Shown: positions 43,944 to 51,390 of the stretch, piece after piece
Position numbering within the stretch: the first letter of the stretch is position 1
Layout: every line of letters starts with the position of its first letter
NCBI RefSeq assembly: GCF_003350405.1
Contig: NZ_QQAW01000011.1
Span: forward strand, 1-64,000
Direction: 5' to 3'
DNA: 64,000 nucleotides
From: Gluconacetobacter liquefaciens
GTDB lineage: Bacteria > Pseudomonadota > Alphaproteobacteria > Acetobacterales > Acetobacteraceae
The notes under the pieces: model-generated
What the model was told of the DNA's origin: nothing
The model's input: the letters and a program-made list of their open reading frames with translations, nothing else
Database searches by the model: none
Program-made: the position numbers and the translations under genes

Positions 43944-44358
43944 GGGACGCATTCTGAAATTCGACCAGCAGGAATTTGTTGTTTCCACATGGGATGGCGT
44001 GAATCGGGCGGGATATGTGCCGCTGGATGACAAGATTCTGGTGTTGGCGGATGTGCATGCCGAGATGACCAGCGGGGCGGTGCAGTTGCCGGCGGAATAT
44101 GTGGAGCGCCAGACGCTGGCGGCCGAACATGGGACGGTAATTGCGGTGGGGCCGGCGGCGTTTCGCTGGAACGATGATGGCACGCGGCAGTGGGTGGGGA
44201 CGATTCCGGCGGCCGGGGACAGGGTTTATTTCGAGCGGTATGCTGGGCAGTTGCTGAAGGGCGAGGATGGGCGGCTGTACCGGCTGATGTCGCAGCGCTG
44301 CATTGCCGCGATTGCGGTGGCGGCGGCGGGTGTGATGGCGGAGGGAGAACGGGCATGA
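43936..44358 (+). CDS. GroES-like co-chaperonin in the phage late operon
   Basis: A 140-residue protein. VPLDDKILVLADVHAEMTSG, AVQLPAEYVERQTLAAEHGT, VIAVGPAA and AAGDRVYFERYAGQLLKGED follow the GroES plan (P-L-x-D-K/R, then G-x-V-x-x-V-G-x-G, then G-D-x-V). The roof-loop/mobile-loop sequence differs from host GroES. It is set between portal and scaffold genes, as in phages that bring their own co-chaperonin to fold the capsid protein. The family call is by motif. Confidence 0.7.
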   Translation: MREGRILKFDQQEFVVSTWDGVNRAGYVPLDDKILVLADVHAEMTSGAVQLPAEYVERQTLAAEHGTVIAVGPAAFRWNDDGTRQWVGTIPAAGDRVYFERYAGQLLKGEDGRLYRLMSQRCIAAIAVAAAGVMAEGERA

Positions 44359-45296
44359 CGGACGAACGGGACGAGGCTGTGGACCTGCACGCCGAGGCTG
44401 AGGCCGCCGGGCGGGAGCATGGGGCCGGGGAGCACGGGGTCGGGGGGCTGGAGGGTGTAGTGGCGGCTGTTGAGGCCGATGCGGACCCGGAGGTTGAGGC
44501 GCAGGCGCGGCGGATGGGCTGGGTGCCGCGCGACGATTTTCGGGGCGATGCGGAGAAATGGCGGCCGGCGCGGGATTTTCTCGACCGGGGGATGACGCTG
44601 TTGCCGGTATTGCAGCAGCAATATCGGGCGCTGGATGGGCGCTATGCCAGCATGCAGGCGCAGTTGCGCGACAGCCAGAAGGCGCTGGCGGACCTGACGG
44701 AGCGCACGCGGCGGGCCGACGAGCGGGCGTATCAGCGCGCCGTGCGGGATATCGAGGGGCGGCGACAGGCGGCGGTGGCCAGTGGCGATACGACCGCGTT
44801 TGCCGTGGCCGAGCGGGATTTGCAGGATCTGCGCGATACGGCGCCGTTGCCGGCGGCACGGGCGGAGGAGGCCGCGCCGGCCCCTGTGCCTGCTCCGGTG
44901 GAGCGGGTGGAGAGTATGCCGGTGGAGATTATGGATTTCGTGCAGGCGAATCCGTGGTTTTCGCGCAATGCGGAGGCGCGGCAGGATGCGATTGCGATCC
45001 AGTCGGCGGTGGATCGGCAGCATCCGGGGTTGAGCCTGGCGGAGCGGCTGGAGATTACGCGGCGCAAGGTGCGGCAGTTGCATCCGGCGCTGTTCGAGAA
45101 CAGGCGCCGGGAGGCGCCGCCGCCGGTCAGCCCCTCGCGCGGCGAGGGCGGGCGCGGGGGGAATCCGCGCGGGTTCGATGCGCTGCCGGTGGAGGCGCGG
45201 CGGGAATATGACCGCTATGCCCGCGCGCTGGCGGGCAAGGGCAAGCCGCTGACGAAGGATGAATGGGCCGGCTATTACTGGGAGAACGACGCATGA
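44355..45296 (+). CDS. Scaffolding protein (probable)
   Basis: A 313-residue, very acidic and then helical protein starting MTDERDEAVDLHAEAEAAGR. Residues 85-165 form a coiled-coil-like stretch (LRDSQKALADLTERTRRADE), then an Ala/Pro linker (EEAAPAPVPAPVE), then FVQANPWFSRNAEARQDAIA. The acidic N-terminus, coiled coil and place between GroES-like and capsid genes suit an internal scaffold. It overlaps the next gene by four bases. Confidence 0.6.
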   Translation: MTDERDEAVDLHAEAEAAGREHGAGEHGVGGLEGVVAAVEADADPEVEAQARRMGWVPRDDFRGDAEKWRPARDFLDRGMTLLPVLQQQYRALDGRYASMQAQLRDSQKALADLTERTRRADERAYQRAVRDIEGRRQAAVASGDTTAFAVAERDLQDLRDTAPLPAARAEEAAPAPVPAPVERVESMPVEIMDFVQANPWFSRNAEARQDAIAIQSAVDRQHPGLSLAERLEITRRKVRQLHPALFENRRREAPPPVSPSRGEGGRGGNPRGFDALPVEARREYDRYARALAGKGKPLTKDEWAGYYWENDA

Positions 45297-45814
45297 GCGA
45301 GGATACACGCGGGCGGGTGCCGTTGAACGAGGCGGCGCGGAGCCGGGTGGCGCAGGGTGGCGCCCAGGGCGCGGCGGCCGGTGCTGCGGCCGGTGCGGTG
45401 CCGGGGGCTGTTGCCGGGCGGCAGCGGGGGGTGTCGCGGCGGCCGTTCGGGTTGCGGGAGCAGAAGCTGGCTTATCCTGACCGGGAGGGGTACCACCGGC
45501 ACTGGTTCAATGACGAACCGGGGCGGATCGCGCGGGCCGGGGATGCGGGGTATAGTCAGGTTCTGGATGATGCCGGAAAACCCGTGAGCATGACGGTGGG
45601 TGTGGCGCGGGGTGGCGGAGCGCAGGTTGCTTATCTGATGGAGATCCCGGCCGAGTGGTACCGCGAGGATATGGCGGCGCAGGAATCGGGCCATCGGGAA
45701 CTGATGGCGCAGATCAGGGAAGGGCGCGTGCCGGGTGGGCCGACCGGGGCGGATCGGCAGGCGCAGTATGTGCCGCAGGGGGTTGGGATATCGATCCACG
45801 AAGAACGCCGGTAA
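45293..45814 (+). CDS. Phage head-region protein of unknown function
   Basis: A 173-residue protein starting MSEDTRGRVPLNEAARSRVA, with a Gly/Ala stretch (AAAGAAAGAVPGAVAG) and a globular part RDEG-type region YPDREGYHRHWFNDEPGRIA. Such W-F-N-D segments occur in hypothetical proteins between scaffold and capsid in related prophages, as far as I recall. The stop codon (45812-45814) touches the first arm of the tandem repeat hairpin. Confidence 0.55.
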   Translation: MSEDTRGRVPLNEAARSRVAQGGAQGAAAGAAAGAVPGAVAGRQRGVSRRPFGLREQKLAYPDREGYHRHWFNDEPGRIARAGDAGYSQVLDDAGKPVSMTVGVARGGGAQVAYLMEIPAEWYREDMAAQESGHRELMAQIREGRVPGGPTGADRQAQYVPQGVGISIHEERR

Positions 45815-46325
45815 AATCCTGACCGTAAATGCGCACTGGTGGCGATCCGACGCGCGTTTCCTGTGCTCCGGTGCTCACGGCCATTGAGGCCGCTCCGCTC
45901 CGGTGCTCGGAAACACACGACGGGCGCGGCCCTTCGGGGCCGCTCTCGCTCACCAGTCCGCATTTCCGGTCAGGATTTGAGAGTGTGGTTGTCTGTGCGC
46001 ACTGGTGGTGATCCGACGCGCGTTTCCTGTGCTCCGGTGTTCACGGCCATTGAGGCCGCTCCGCTCCGGTGCTCGGAAACACACGACGGGCGCGGCCCTT
46101 CGGGGCCGCTCTCGCTCACCAGTCCGCATTTCCGGTCAGGATTTGAGAGTGTGGTTGTCTGTGCGCACTGGTGGTGATCCGACGCACGTTTCCTGTGCTC
46201 CGGTGCTCACGGCCATTGAGGTGGCTTCGCTTCGGTGTTCGGAATTGCACGACGGGCGTGACCCTTTCGGGCTGTTCTCGTTCACCAGTCCACATGTCTG
46301 CTTGGGATTTGAGAGGGTCTTGTAG
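45814..46325. repeat. Three tandem 166-bp units with 26-bp inverted termini on the first
   Basis: Units begin at 45831, 45997 and 46163, an exact 166-base period; units one and two are almost identical, unit three is diverged. The first is framed by a left arm (45814-45839, starts AAATCCTGACCG) and a right arm (45953-45978, ends GGTCAGGATTT) complementary at 24 of 26 bases. Each unit also holds CGGCCC-TTCG-GGGCCG and ends with CTCACCAGT facing the opening ACTGGTG. No real gene lies in it: the open frames are by-products of the repeat. It fills most of the 700-base gap 45815-46514. Confidence 0.85.
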
Positions 46326-46340
46326 TTTAATTTATAAGAC

Positions 46341-46431
46341 TATGGATTTTTAGGAATACTCCCTCTCCATCCGGATGCTATCGAGAAACGTCGAAAAAGT
46401 CTTTTTGCTTCTTTTTCTTCAGAAAAAGAAG
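46341..46431 (+). repeat. 90-bp repeat with terminator-like end, copy 2
   Basis: Direct copy of 43543-43632, one base longer (GAAAAAGTC for GAAAAGTC), with the same hairpin CTTCTTTTTCTTCAGAAAAAGAAG. It stands 84 bases upstream of the decoration protein start. Confidence 0.8.
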
Positions 46432-46514
46432 GGTTCAGGCAGCACAAACAGGCAAGGACGATCGGTGGGCGCGTTGGGTGCCTGCCGTCTTTTCACCCGT
46501 GCAGAGGTCTGCCG

Positions 46515-47108
46515 ATGAATTCCAATACTCCATTCGGCCTGCGGCCGATGGCTTATGCGTCCGGTGCGCCGTATGCCGGCGGCGTGCAGGTTTATTATGT
46601 GCCGGCGAGCAATCCCACGCCGTTGTTTCTGGGTGATCCGTTGGTGGTGTTGCCGGGGGCGGATGCCAATGGTGTGCCGGCGGTGGGGATTGCGACCGCC
46701 GGGGCGTCCGGCCTGGTGACCGGGGCGATGCAGGGCATTGCCAGCAATGCCGGCGAGCTGGTGCTGCCGCTGTTGCAGAACCAGGCGCCGTATCTGCCGG
46801 CGGGGCAGGCGGCGTATGTGTATGTGGCCGATGATCCGAATCTGGTCTTTGCCGTGCAGGAGGATTCAGTGGGCGGTGCGCTGGCGGCGGCTGCGGTGTC
46901 GGGCAATGTCAACCTGGTGGCGGGGGCGGGATCGACCGTTTCGGCGCAGTCGGGGTGGCAGATCCAGTCGAGCAGTGCGGGGACGCTGGCGACCGGGCAG
47001 ATGCGCATTCTGCGCGCGTATCAGGCGATCGATAATGCAGTCGGCGCCAATGCGAAATGGCTGTGCCGCATCAATCTTCATTCCATCACCAGCGCCCTTG
47101 GCGTCTGA
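46515..47108 (+). CDS. Phage head decoration or minor head protein
   Basis: A 197-residue protein starting MNSNTPFGLRPMAYASGAPY. N-x-P-F-G-L-R-P at the N-terminus is typical of small head proteins encoded just before the capsid gene in several prophages. The rest is Gly/Ala/Val-rich beta structure. Twelve bases separate it from the capsid gene. Decoration is inferred from order. Confidence 0.6.
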   Translation: MNSNTPFGLRPMAYASGAPYAGGVQVYYVPASNPTPLFLGDPLVVLPGADANGVPAVGIATAGASGLVTGAMQGIASNAGELVLPLLQNQAPYLPAGQAAYVYVADDPNLVFAVQEDSVGGALAAAAVSGNVNLVAGAGSTVSAQSGWQIQSSSAGTLATGQMRILRAYQAIDNAVGANAKWLCRINLHSITSALGV

Positions 47109-47120
47109 GGAGTCTGTTCT

Positions 47121-48029
47121 ATGGCCGTAATTACGACGGGCGCGCACCCCAAGGCTCTCTGGCCCGGTATCAAGGCGTGGTGGGGGCGCAGCTATGACGA
47201 GCACCGCGTCGAATATATGGATCTGTTCGACAAGCAGACGTCGGACAAGGCGTATGAGGAGGAGGTCGAGATTACCGGCTTCGGCCTGGCGCCGGTGAAG
47301 CCGCAGGGGCAGCAGATCTATTACGACACGGAAGCGCAGGGGGCGGTCAGCCGCTTTACCCATGTGGCCTATGCGCTGGGCTATATCGTGACCTACGAGG
47401 AACTGCGCGACAACCTGTATGAGGCGGTGTCGAAGCGCCGGGCCGCGCAACTGGCGTTTTCGATGCGCCAGACCAAGGAAAACGTGCTGGCCGGCATCTA
47501 TAACATGGCGTTTTCGGCCAGTGCGTTGGGGGGCGACGGGGCGCCGCTGATTTCGGGCAGTCATCCGACGCTGGCGGGCAATCAGTCCAACCTGCTGGGG
47601 ACGGCGGCGGATCTGTCGGAAGCGGCGATCGAGGATCTGACGGTGCAGATCATGCAGTGCCAGAACAACCGGGGGATGCGGATTTCGGCGCTGCCGCGCA
47701 CGCTCAATGTGCCGTCTGCGCTGTGGTTCGAGGCGAACCGGGTGTGCAACTCGGTATTGCAGAACGATACGGCGAACAATGCCATCAACGTGCTGCGCGC
47801 CACCAATGCCTTCCCCGAAGGCATCAAGCTGAACCATTACTTCACCAGCCAGACGGCGTGGTTCATCCGGACCAATGTGCCCAATTCGCTGACCTACTAT
47901 GAGCGCGATCCGATCTCGTTCGATCAGGACAACGATTTCGACACGCGCAATGCCAAGGCGGCCTGTTACGAACGCTATTCCGGCTACTGGGCGGATTGGC
48001 GCGGGTTGTATGGGACGCCGGGGGTTTGA
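47121..48029 (+). CDS. Phage major capsid protein
   Basis: A 302-residue protein starting MAVITTGAHPKALWPGIKAW. YDEHRVEYMDLFDKQTSDKA, ALGYIVTYEELRDNLYEAVS (spine helix region) and ITFDQDND-like late strands are consistent with an HK97-fold capsid protein of the short, no-delta-domain type. It is the most highly expressed gene expected in the module and is followed by an inverted terminator repeat at 48037-48073. The P22 coat itself is longer (430 residues), so the group is only P22-like. Confidence 0.78.
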   Translation: MAVITTGAHPKALWPGIKAWWGRSYDEHRVEYMDLFDKQTSDKAYEEEVEITGFGLAPVKPQGQQIYYDTEAQGAVSRFTHVAYALGYIVTYEELRDNLYEAVSKRRAAQLAFSMRQTKENVLAGIYNMAFSASALGGDGAPLISGSHPTLAGNQSNLLGTAADLSEAAIEDLTVQIMQCQNNRGMRISALPRTLNVPSALWFEANRVCNSVLQNDTANNAINVLRATNAFPEGIKLNHYFTSQTAWFIRTNVPNSLTYYERDPISFDQDNDFDTRNAKAACYERYSGYWADWRGLYGTPGV

Positions 48030-48036
48030 GGGGGTT

Positions 48037-48073
48037 CTTCTTTTTCTGAAGAAAAAGAAAAAAAAAGACTTTT
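48037..48073 (-). terminator. Inverted copy of the late-operon hairpin after the capsid gene
   Basis: CTTCTTTTTCTGAAGAAAAAGAA followed by AAAAAAGACTTTT is the reverse complement of the last 36 bases of 43543-43632, with two changes. It lies eight bases after the capsid stop and forms a hairpin, so it likely ends or attenuates transcription. Confidence 0.65.
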
Positions 48074-48120
48074 ATTCGTTTTGTATTGTGCGTGCCAGTG
48101 AGAGTTTTTTCCTTAAAATA

Positions 48121-48158
48121 TCAAAAGTTTTTTGGTTCTTTTTTTTCAAAAAAGAACA
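48121..48158 (-). repeat. Inverted copy of the post-portal hairpin
   Basis: TCAAAAGTTTTTTGGTTC, then eight T and CAAAAAAGAAC: the reverse complement of 43431-43467 with one extra T. Together with 48037-48073 it shows that the non-coding segment 43431-43632 occurs in inverted order here. Confidence 0.75.
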
Positions 48159-48183
48159 GAACGCTGACAATGGAGCAATCCTG

Positions 48184-48330
48184 ATGACCAAACGCAAACC
48201 GACTCCTCCGGCACCCCGTCGCGGGACCGTGGTGGAAGTGCACCATCATTATCACGGCACCGCGCCGATGCCGGCCGGGGAAAAGAAGGCGCCTGTGCGC
48301 AGCAAGCCGGTGCCGACGCGCCGGGGCTGA
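48184..48330 (+). CDS. Very small basic phage protein, 48 residues
   Basis: A short gene starting MTKRKPTPPAPRRGTVVEVH. VHHHYHGTAPM supplies a histidine cluster; the ends are basic and proline-rich. TGGAGCAATCCTG precedes the ATG. It lies between capsid and the next head-tail genes. Function unknown. Confidence 0.5.
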   Translation: MTKRKPTPPAPRRGTVVEVHHHYHGTAPMPAGEKKAPVRSKPVPTRRG

Positions 48331-48384
48331 GGAAGGGGGCGCAGCCGGTGGGGCCGGCTGCGCCCTGATGCGGGGAGGGACGGC

Positions 48385-48792
48385 ATGGCGGATGTGACGA
48401 CTGTTCAGGTGATTGCGAATGGTCCGCGCAACCTGGTCGTGCGGGTGACGGATGTGAGCGACGGGACCGGGCTGGCGGCGATGAAGATCGTGGATGCGCA
48501 GTCCGTGGCTTTTGCGGTCGGCGGGCAGGTGCCGGGGGTGCATCTGAAGGTGCGTCGCATGACCTATGACGTGCATGGGATGGTGGCGCGGCTGCAATGG
48601 GAGGCGACGGAACCGGTGGACCTGGCGACGCTGTCGGGCTTCGGGCATCTGGATTTTCGGCGGTTTCAGGGGATTCCGGGACCGGGGGCGGCGGGGGCGA
48701 CGGGGTCGATCCTGCTGACGACGATGGGGGCTGGTGCTGGGAGCGCCGTCACGATCGTTCTTGAGATGATCAAGGGTGTGCCGCGGGCGTGA
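48385..48792 (+). CDS. Phage head-tail region protein
   Basis: A 135-residue protein starting MADVTTVQVIANGPRNLVVR, all beta by pattern. GFGHLDFRRFQGIPGPGAAG is a short proline/glycine segment. GGGAGGGACGGC precedes the ATG. No family recognised; position suggests a minor structural protein. Confidence 0.55.
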   Translation: MADVTTVQVIANGPRNLVVRVTDVSDGTGLAAMKIVDAQSVAFAVGGQVPGVHLKVRRMTYDVHGMVARLQWEATEPVDLATLSGFGHLDFRRFQGIPGPGAAGATGSILLTTMGAGAGSAVTIVLEMIKGVPRA

Positions 48793-48805
48793 CGGGAGGG
48801 GCGGT

Positions 48806-49405
48806 GTGAGCGAACCGTGGTGCTACAGGCCCGGCGACCATTATGTGCTGGACGATCTGTCGGGCTTCAAGGTCCGGCGGTCGCGGGCGCGCACCATTCC
48901 TGGCGGGCAGACCGGACAGGCGCTGGTCGATGGAAGGCGGTGGGAGGCGCAGCAGCCGCAGGATTTCGTGCGCGGGGTGGCGGACGACCAGAGCGTGGAT
49001 GTGGCCCGGCCGCGCCAGGAGAACCGCTTTACCGTGGTGGGAACCTGCGTGGTGGCGCCCTGCGCCGCCGGGAGCGGCGTGGTGGCGGTGGCGTCCACGG
49101 TCGGGTTTGCGGTTGGCGACCGGATTCAGATCATGCTCGACCGGGGCGAGAATGTTGCGGTCGTGATCGTGGAGATCGGGGGCGGGATGCTGACGGTCGC
49201 GCCGGCTCTGCCGGGAGCGGCGGGATGCCTGGGCGGCGGGATGGAGAACATGGTGCTGAAGATGGCGCAGGATTCGTCTTCGTCGTCGTCGTCTTTGCTG
49301 GTGGTCGAGAGTGGTGTGCCGCCTGGGGCTGGGGCTGGGGCTGGGGCTGGGGCTGGGGCTGGGGCTGGGGCTGGACGGTTGCTGGTGCGGGAAGGGGGGA
49401 CGTGA
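48806..49405 (+). CDS. Phage structural protein with Ser and Gly-Ala repeats
   Basis: About 199 residues, starting at GTG 48806 with GGGAGGGG upstream (SEPWCYRPGDHYVLDDLSGF). The first 140 residues look globular; the C-terminal part has seven serines in a row coded by TCG/TCT repeats and then (Gly-Ala)8 coded by the CTGGGG hexanucleotide array at 49323-49374. These low-complexity runs could act as a flexible linker. The repeat length may vary without breaking frame. It precedes the tail-adaptor gene by 94 bases. Confidence 0.55.
   Translation: MSEPWCYRPGDHYVLDDLSGFKVRRSRARTIPGGQTGQALVDGRRWEAQQPQDFVRGVADDQSVDVARPRQENRFTVVGTCVVAPCAAGSGVVAVASTVGFAVGDRIQIMLDRGENVAVVIVEIGGGMLTVAPALPGAAGCLGGGMENMVLKMAQDSSSSSSSLLVVESGVPPGAGAGAGAGAGAGAGAGRLLVREGGT
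49323..49374 (+). repeat. CTGGGG hexanucleotide array, 8.7 copies
   Basis: Eight full CTGGGG units plus CTGG, a pure microsatellite inside the gene at 48806. Because the unit is six bases, copy-number change lengthens or shortens the Gly-Ala run but keeps the frame. Confidence 0.9.
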
Positions 49406-49499
49406 TGCGGAATGCCGTATTGCAGGTGTTTGGCCGTGCTGTCCTGGTGGCCGTGCGGCCGGGGGTGGATCGGGCCGGCAGTCTTTATCCGGTGCCGGC

Positions 49500-51386
49500 A
49501 TGAGCGGCAGTGTGGGCTGGAACCCCGGTGCGTCCGATATCATCAGCGGCGCGCTGCGGCTGATCGGGGCGATTGCCAGTGGGGAGGTGCCGCCGGCGAA
49601 CGAGTATCAGGACGCGCTGGCGGCGCTGAACGGGCTGGTCAAGGCGTGGCAGGCGTCGGGCGTGCATGTCTGGGCCATGGCCGAGGGGACGGTGTTTCTC
49701 CAGCCCGGTCAGGGGCGGTACGGGATCGGCGGCGGCAGCGCGGATCAGGTGGCGCAGGGTTATGTTGCCACGATGGCAGGCGCGCCGGTGGTGGCGGGCG
49801 CGGCGCAGGTGACGGTGGTGGCGGCGGCGGGCATCGGCGTGGGGAGCCGGATCGGGATTGTGCTCGATGCGGGGGTGATGTTCTGGAGTTCCGTGCTGTC
49901 TGTCGTGGGGGAGACGGTCTATCTGGCGGGCGGATTGCCCGGCCCGGCTTCGGCGGGGGCGGTGGTGATCGGGTATGGCGTGCCGGTCGGGCGGCCGCTG
50001 AAGATTGTCGGGGCGCGGGCCGTCGATCTGGTGACGGGGGTGGAGACGCCGCTGATTCCGATGTCGCGGCTGGATTATGCGAACCTGTCGGGCAAGGGCG
50101 CGCCCGGTGGAGCGCCGGTGCAGTATTTTTATGATCCGCAATTGGAGTCTGGGGTTTTCAGCGTTTATCCCGCGCCGCTGACCGCGCGGGTGGCGGTGAC
50201 GTTTACCTGCCAGCTTCCGTTGCAGGATATCGGCGGCGCGGCCGACCGTGCCGATGTGCCGCAGGAATGGATTTCCGCGCTGCGCTTTGCGCTCGCCGTG
50301 GAACTGGCGCCGGAATATGACTGCCCGGCCCAGCGTTTCGAGATGCTGCGGGCGATGGCGGCGGAGAAATTCGCTGTGGTGGCGCAGTGGGATCGGGAAC
50401 CGGAGGGGACGACCACCTGCCCGTTCAGCCAGCCGGTCTATCAGATGATCGCGGGGGCGCTGCGGCTGTGCGGGGCGGTGGGGCCGCAGGAGGTGCCGCG
50501 TCTGGGGCTGGTGGAGAACGCATTCGCGTCGCTCAATGCGATGGTGCGGGCGTGGCAGGCTTCGGGCATTCATGTATGGGCCGAGGAGGATTGCACCCTG
50601 TTCCTGCAACCGGGACAGGTGCGCTACCTGATCGGGGCCGGGTCGGCGGATGCGGTGGCGGTGAGCAGCCAGTGTGTCGGGACGGTGCTGGCGGCGGCGG
50701 GCGTTGCGGCGCAGGTGACGGTTGCGACCGAGGCGGGGATTGCCGCCGGCTGGCGGGTGGGGATCTGGCTGGATGGCGGGGGTGTGTTCTGGACCGGCGT
50801 GGCGGCGGTTGCCGGGGTGGGGCTGACGCTGGCCTCGGCGTTGCCGTCGGCGGCGTCGGAGGGGGCGCGGGTTGTGGCCTATCCTGCGCCGATGGTGCGG
50901 CCGTTGCGGGTGCCGGCGGCGCGGCGGCTTCAGTTCGCGGGCAGTGGCGGGCAGGCGATCGAAACGCCGCTCGTGCCGATGTCGCGTCTGGATTACGCGA
51001 ATGTTCCGAACAAGACGGTGCCGGGGGTGGTGACGCAGTTCTTCTACGATCCGCAATTGGGGGCTGGGGTGCTGCATGTGTGGCCCGCGCCCGCGGAGAG
51101 TGGGAGTGCGGTGGCCTTTACCGCGCAGCGGCCGCTGCTGGCGTTTGCCGACCTGGGGGCGGTGCCGGATTTTCCCGATGAGTGGCTGGCGGCGATGCGG
51201 TGGAATCTCGCGGCCGAACTCTGGCCTGAATATAACGGGTCGGGCGCGGCGGCGGGGAATCCGGCGCAGTATGTGCTGCTGAAGCAGGAAGCGGCCGGCA
51301 AGCTGATGATGGCGCAGGCGTGGGACCGGGAGCCGCAATCGGTGCTGTTCGGCGCCGGTTGCGGCCCGGCCGGGCGGGCGGGGTAA
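49500..51386 (+). CDS. P22 gp4-like tail adaptor, two tandem domains in one chain
   Basis: A 628-residue protein in two homologous halves of about 310 residues. Half one has DIISGALRLIGAIASGEVPP, LNGLVKAWQASGVHVWAMAE, MSRLDYANLSG and QYFYDPQLESGV; half two has QMIAGALRLCGAVGPQEVPR, LNAMVRAWQASGIHVWAEED, MSRLDYANVPN and QFFYDPQLGAGV. Each half matches the P22 gp4 / tail accessory factor plan, whose members are normally single-domain and form a 12-subunit ring under the portal. A fused dimer would give a six-chain ring. Four bases separate it from the gp10-like gene. Confidence 0.8.
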   Translation: MSGSVGWNPGASDIISGALRLIGAIASGEVPPANEYQDALAALNGLVKAWQASGVHVWAMAEGTVFLQPGQGRYGIGGGSADQVAQGYVATMAGAPVVAGAAQVTVVAAAGIGVGSRIGIVLDAGVMFWSSVLSVVGETVYLAGGLPGPASAGAVVIGYGVPVGRPLKIVGARAVDLVTGVETPLIPMSRLDYANLSGKGAPGGAPVQYFYDPQLESGVFSVYPAPLTARVAVTFTCQLPLQDIGGAADRADVPQEWISALRFALAVELAPEYDCPAQRFEMLRAMAAEKFAVVAQWDREPEGTTTCPFSQPVYQMIAGALRLCGAVGPQEVPRLGLVENAFASLNAMVRAWQASGIHVWAEEDCTLFLQPGQVRYLIGAGSADAVAVSSQCVGTVLAAAGVAAQVTVATEAGIAAGWRVGIWLDGGGVFWTGVAAVAGVGLTLASALPSAASEGARVVAYPAPMVRPLRVPAARRLQFAGSGGQAIETPLVPMSRLDYANVPNKTVPGVVTQFFYDPQLGAGVLHVWPAPAESGSAVAFTAQRPLLAFADLGAVPDFPDEWLAAMRWNLAAELWPEYNGSGAAAGNPAQYVLLKQEAAGKLMMAQAWDREPQSVLFGAGCGPAGRAG

Positions 51387-51390
51387 GGCG

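Noticed and set aside
45831-46325. CRISPR array
   Set aside because: Units are 166 bases, directly adjacent and without unique spacers; no cas genes.
45839-46353. Repeated small plus-strand open frames with near-identical peptides
   Set aside because: They follow the 166-bp period of the non-coding tandem repeat, have no ribosome sites, and the peptide is Arg/Ser-rich without pattern.
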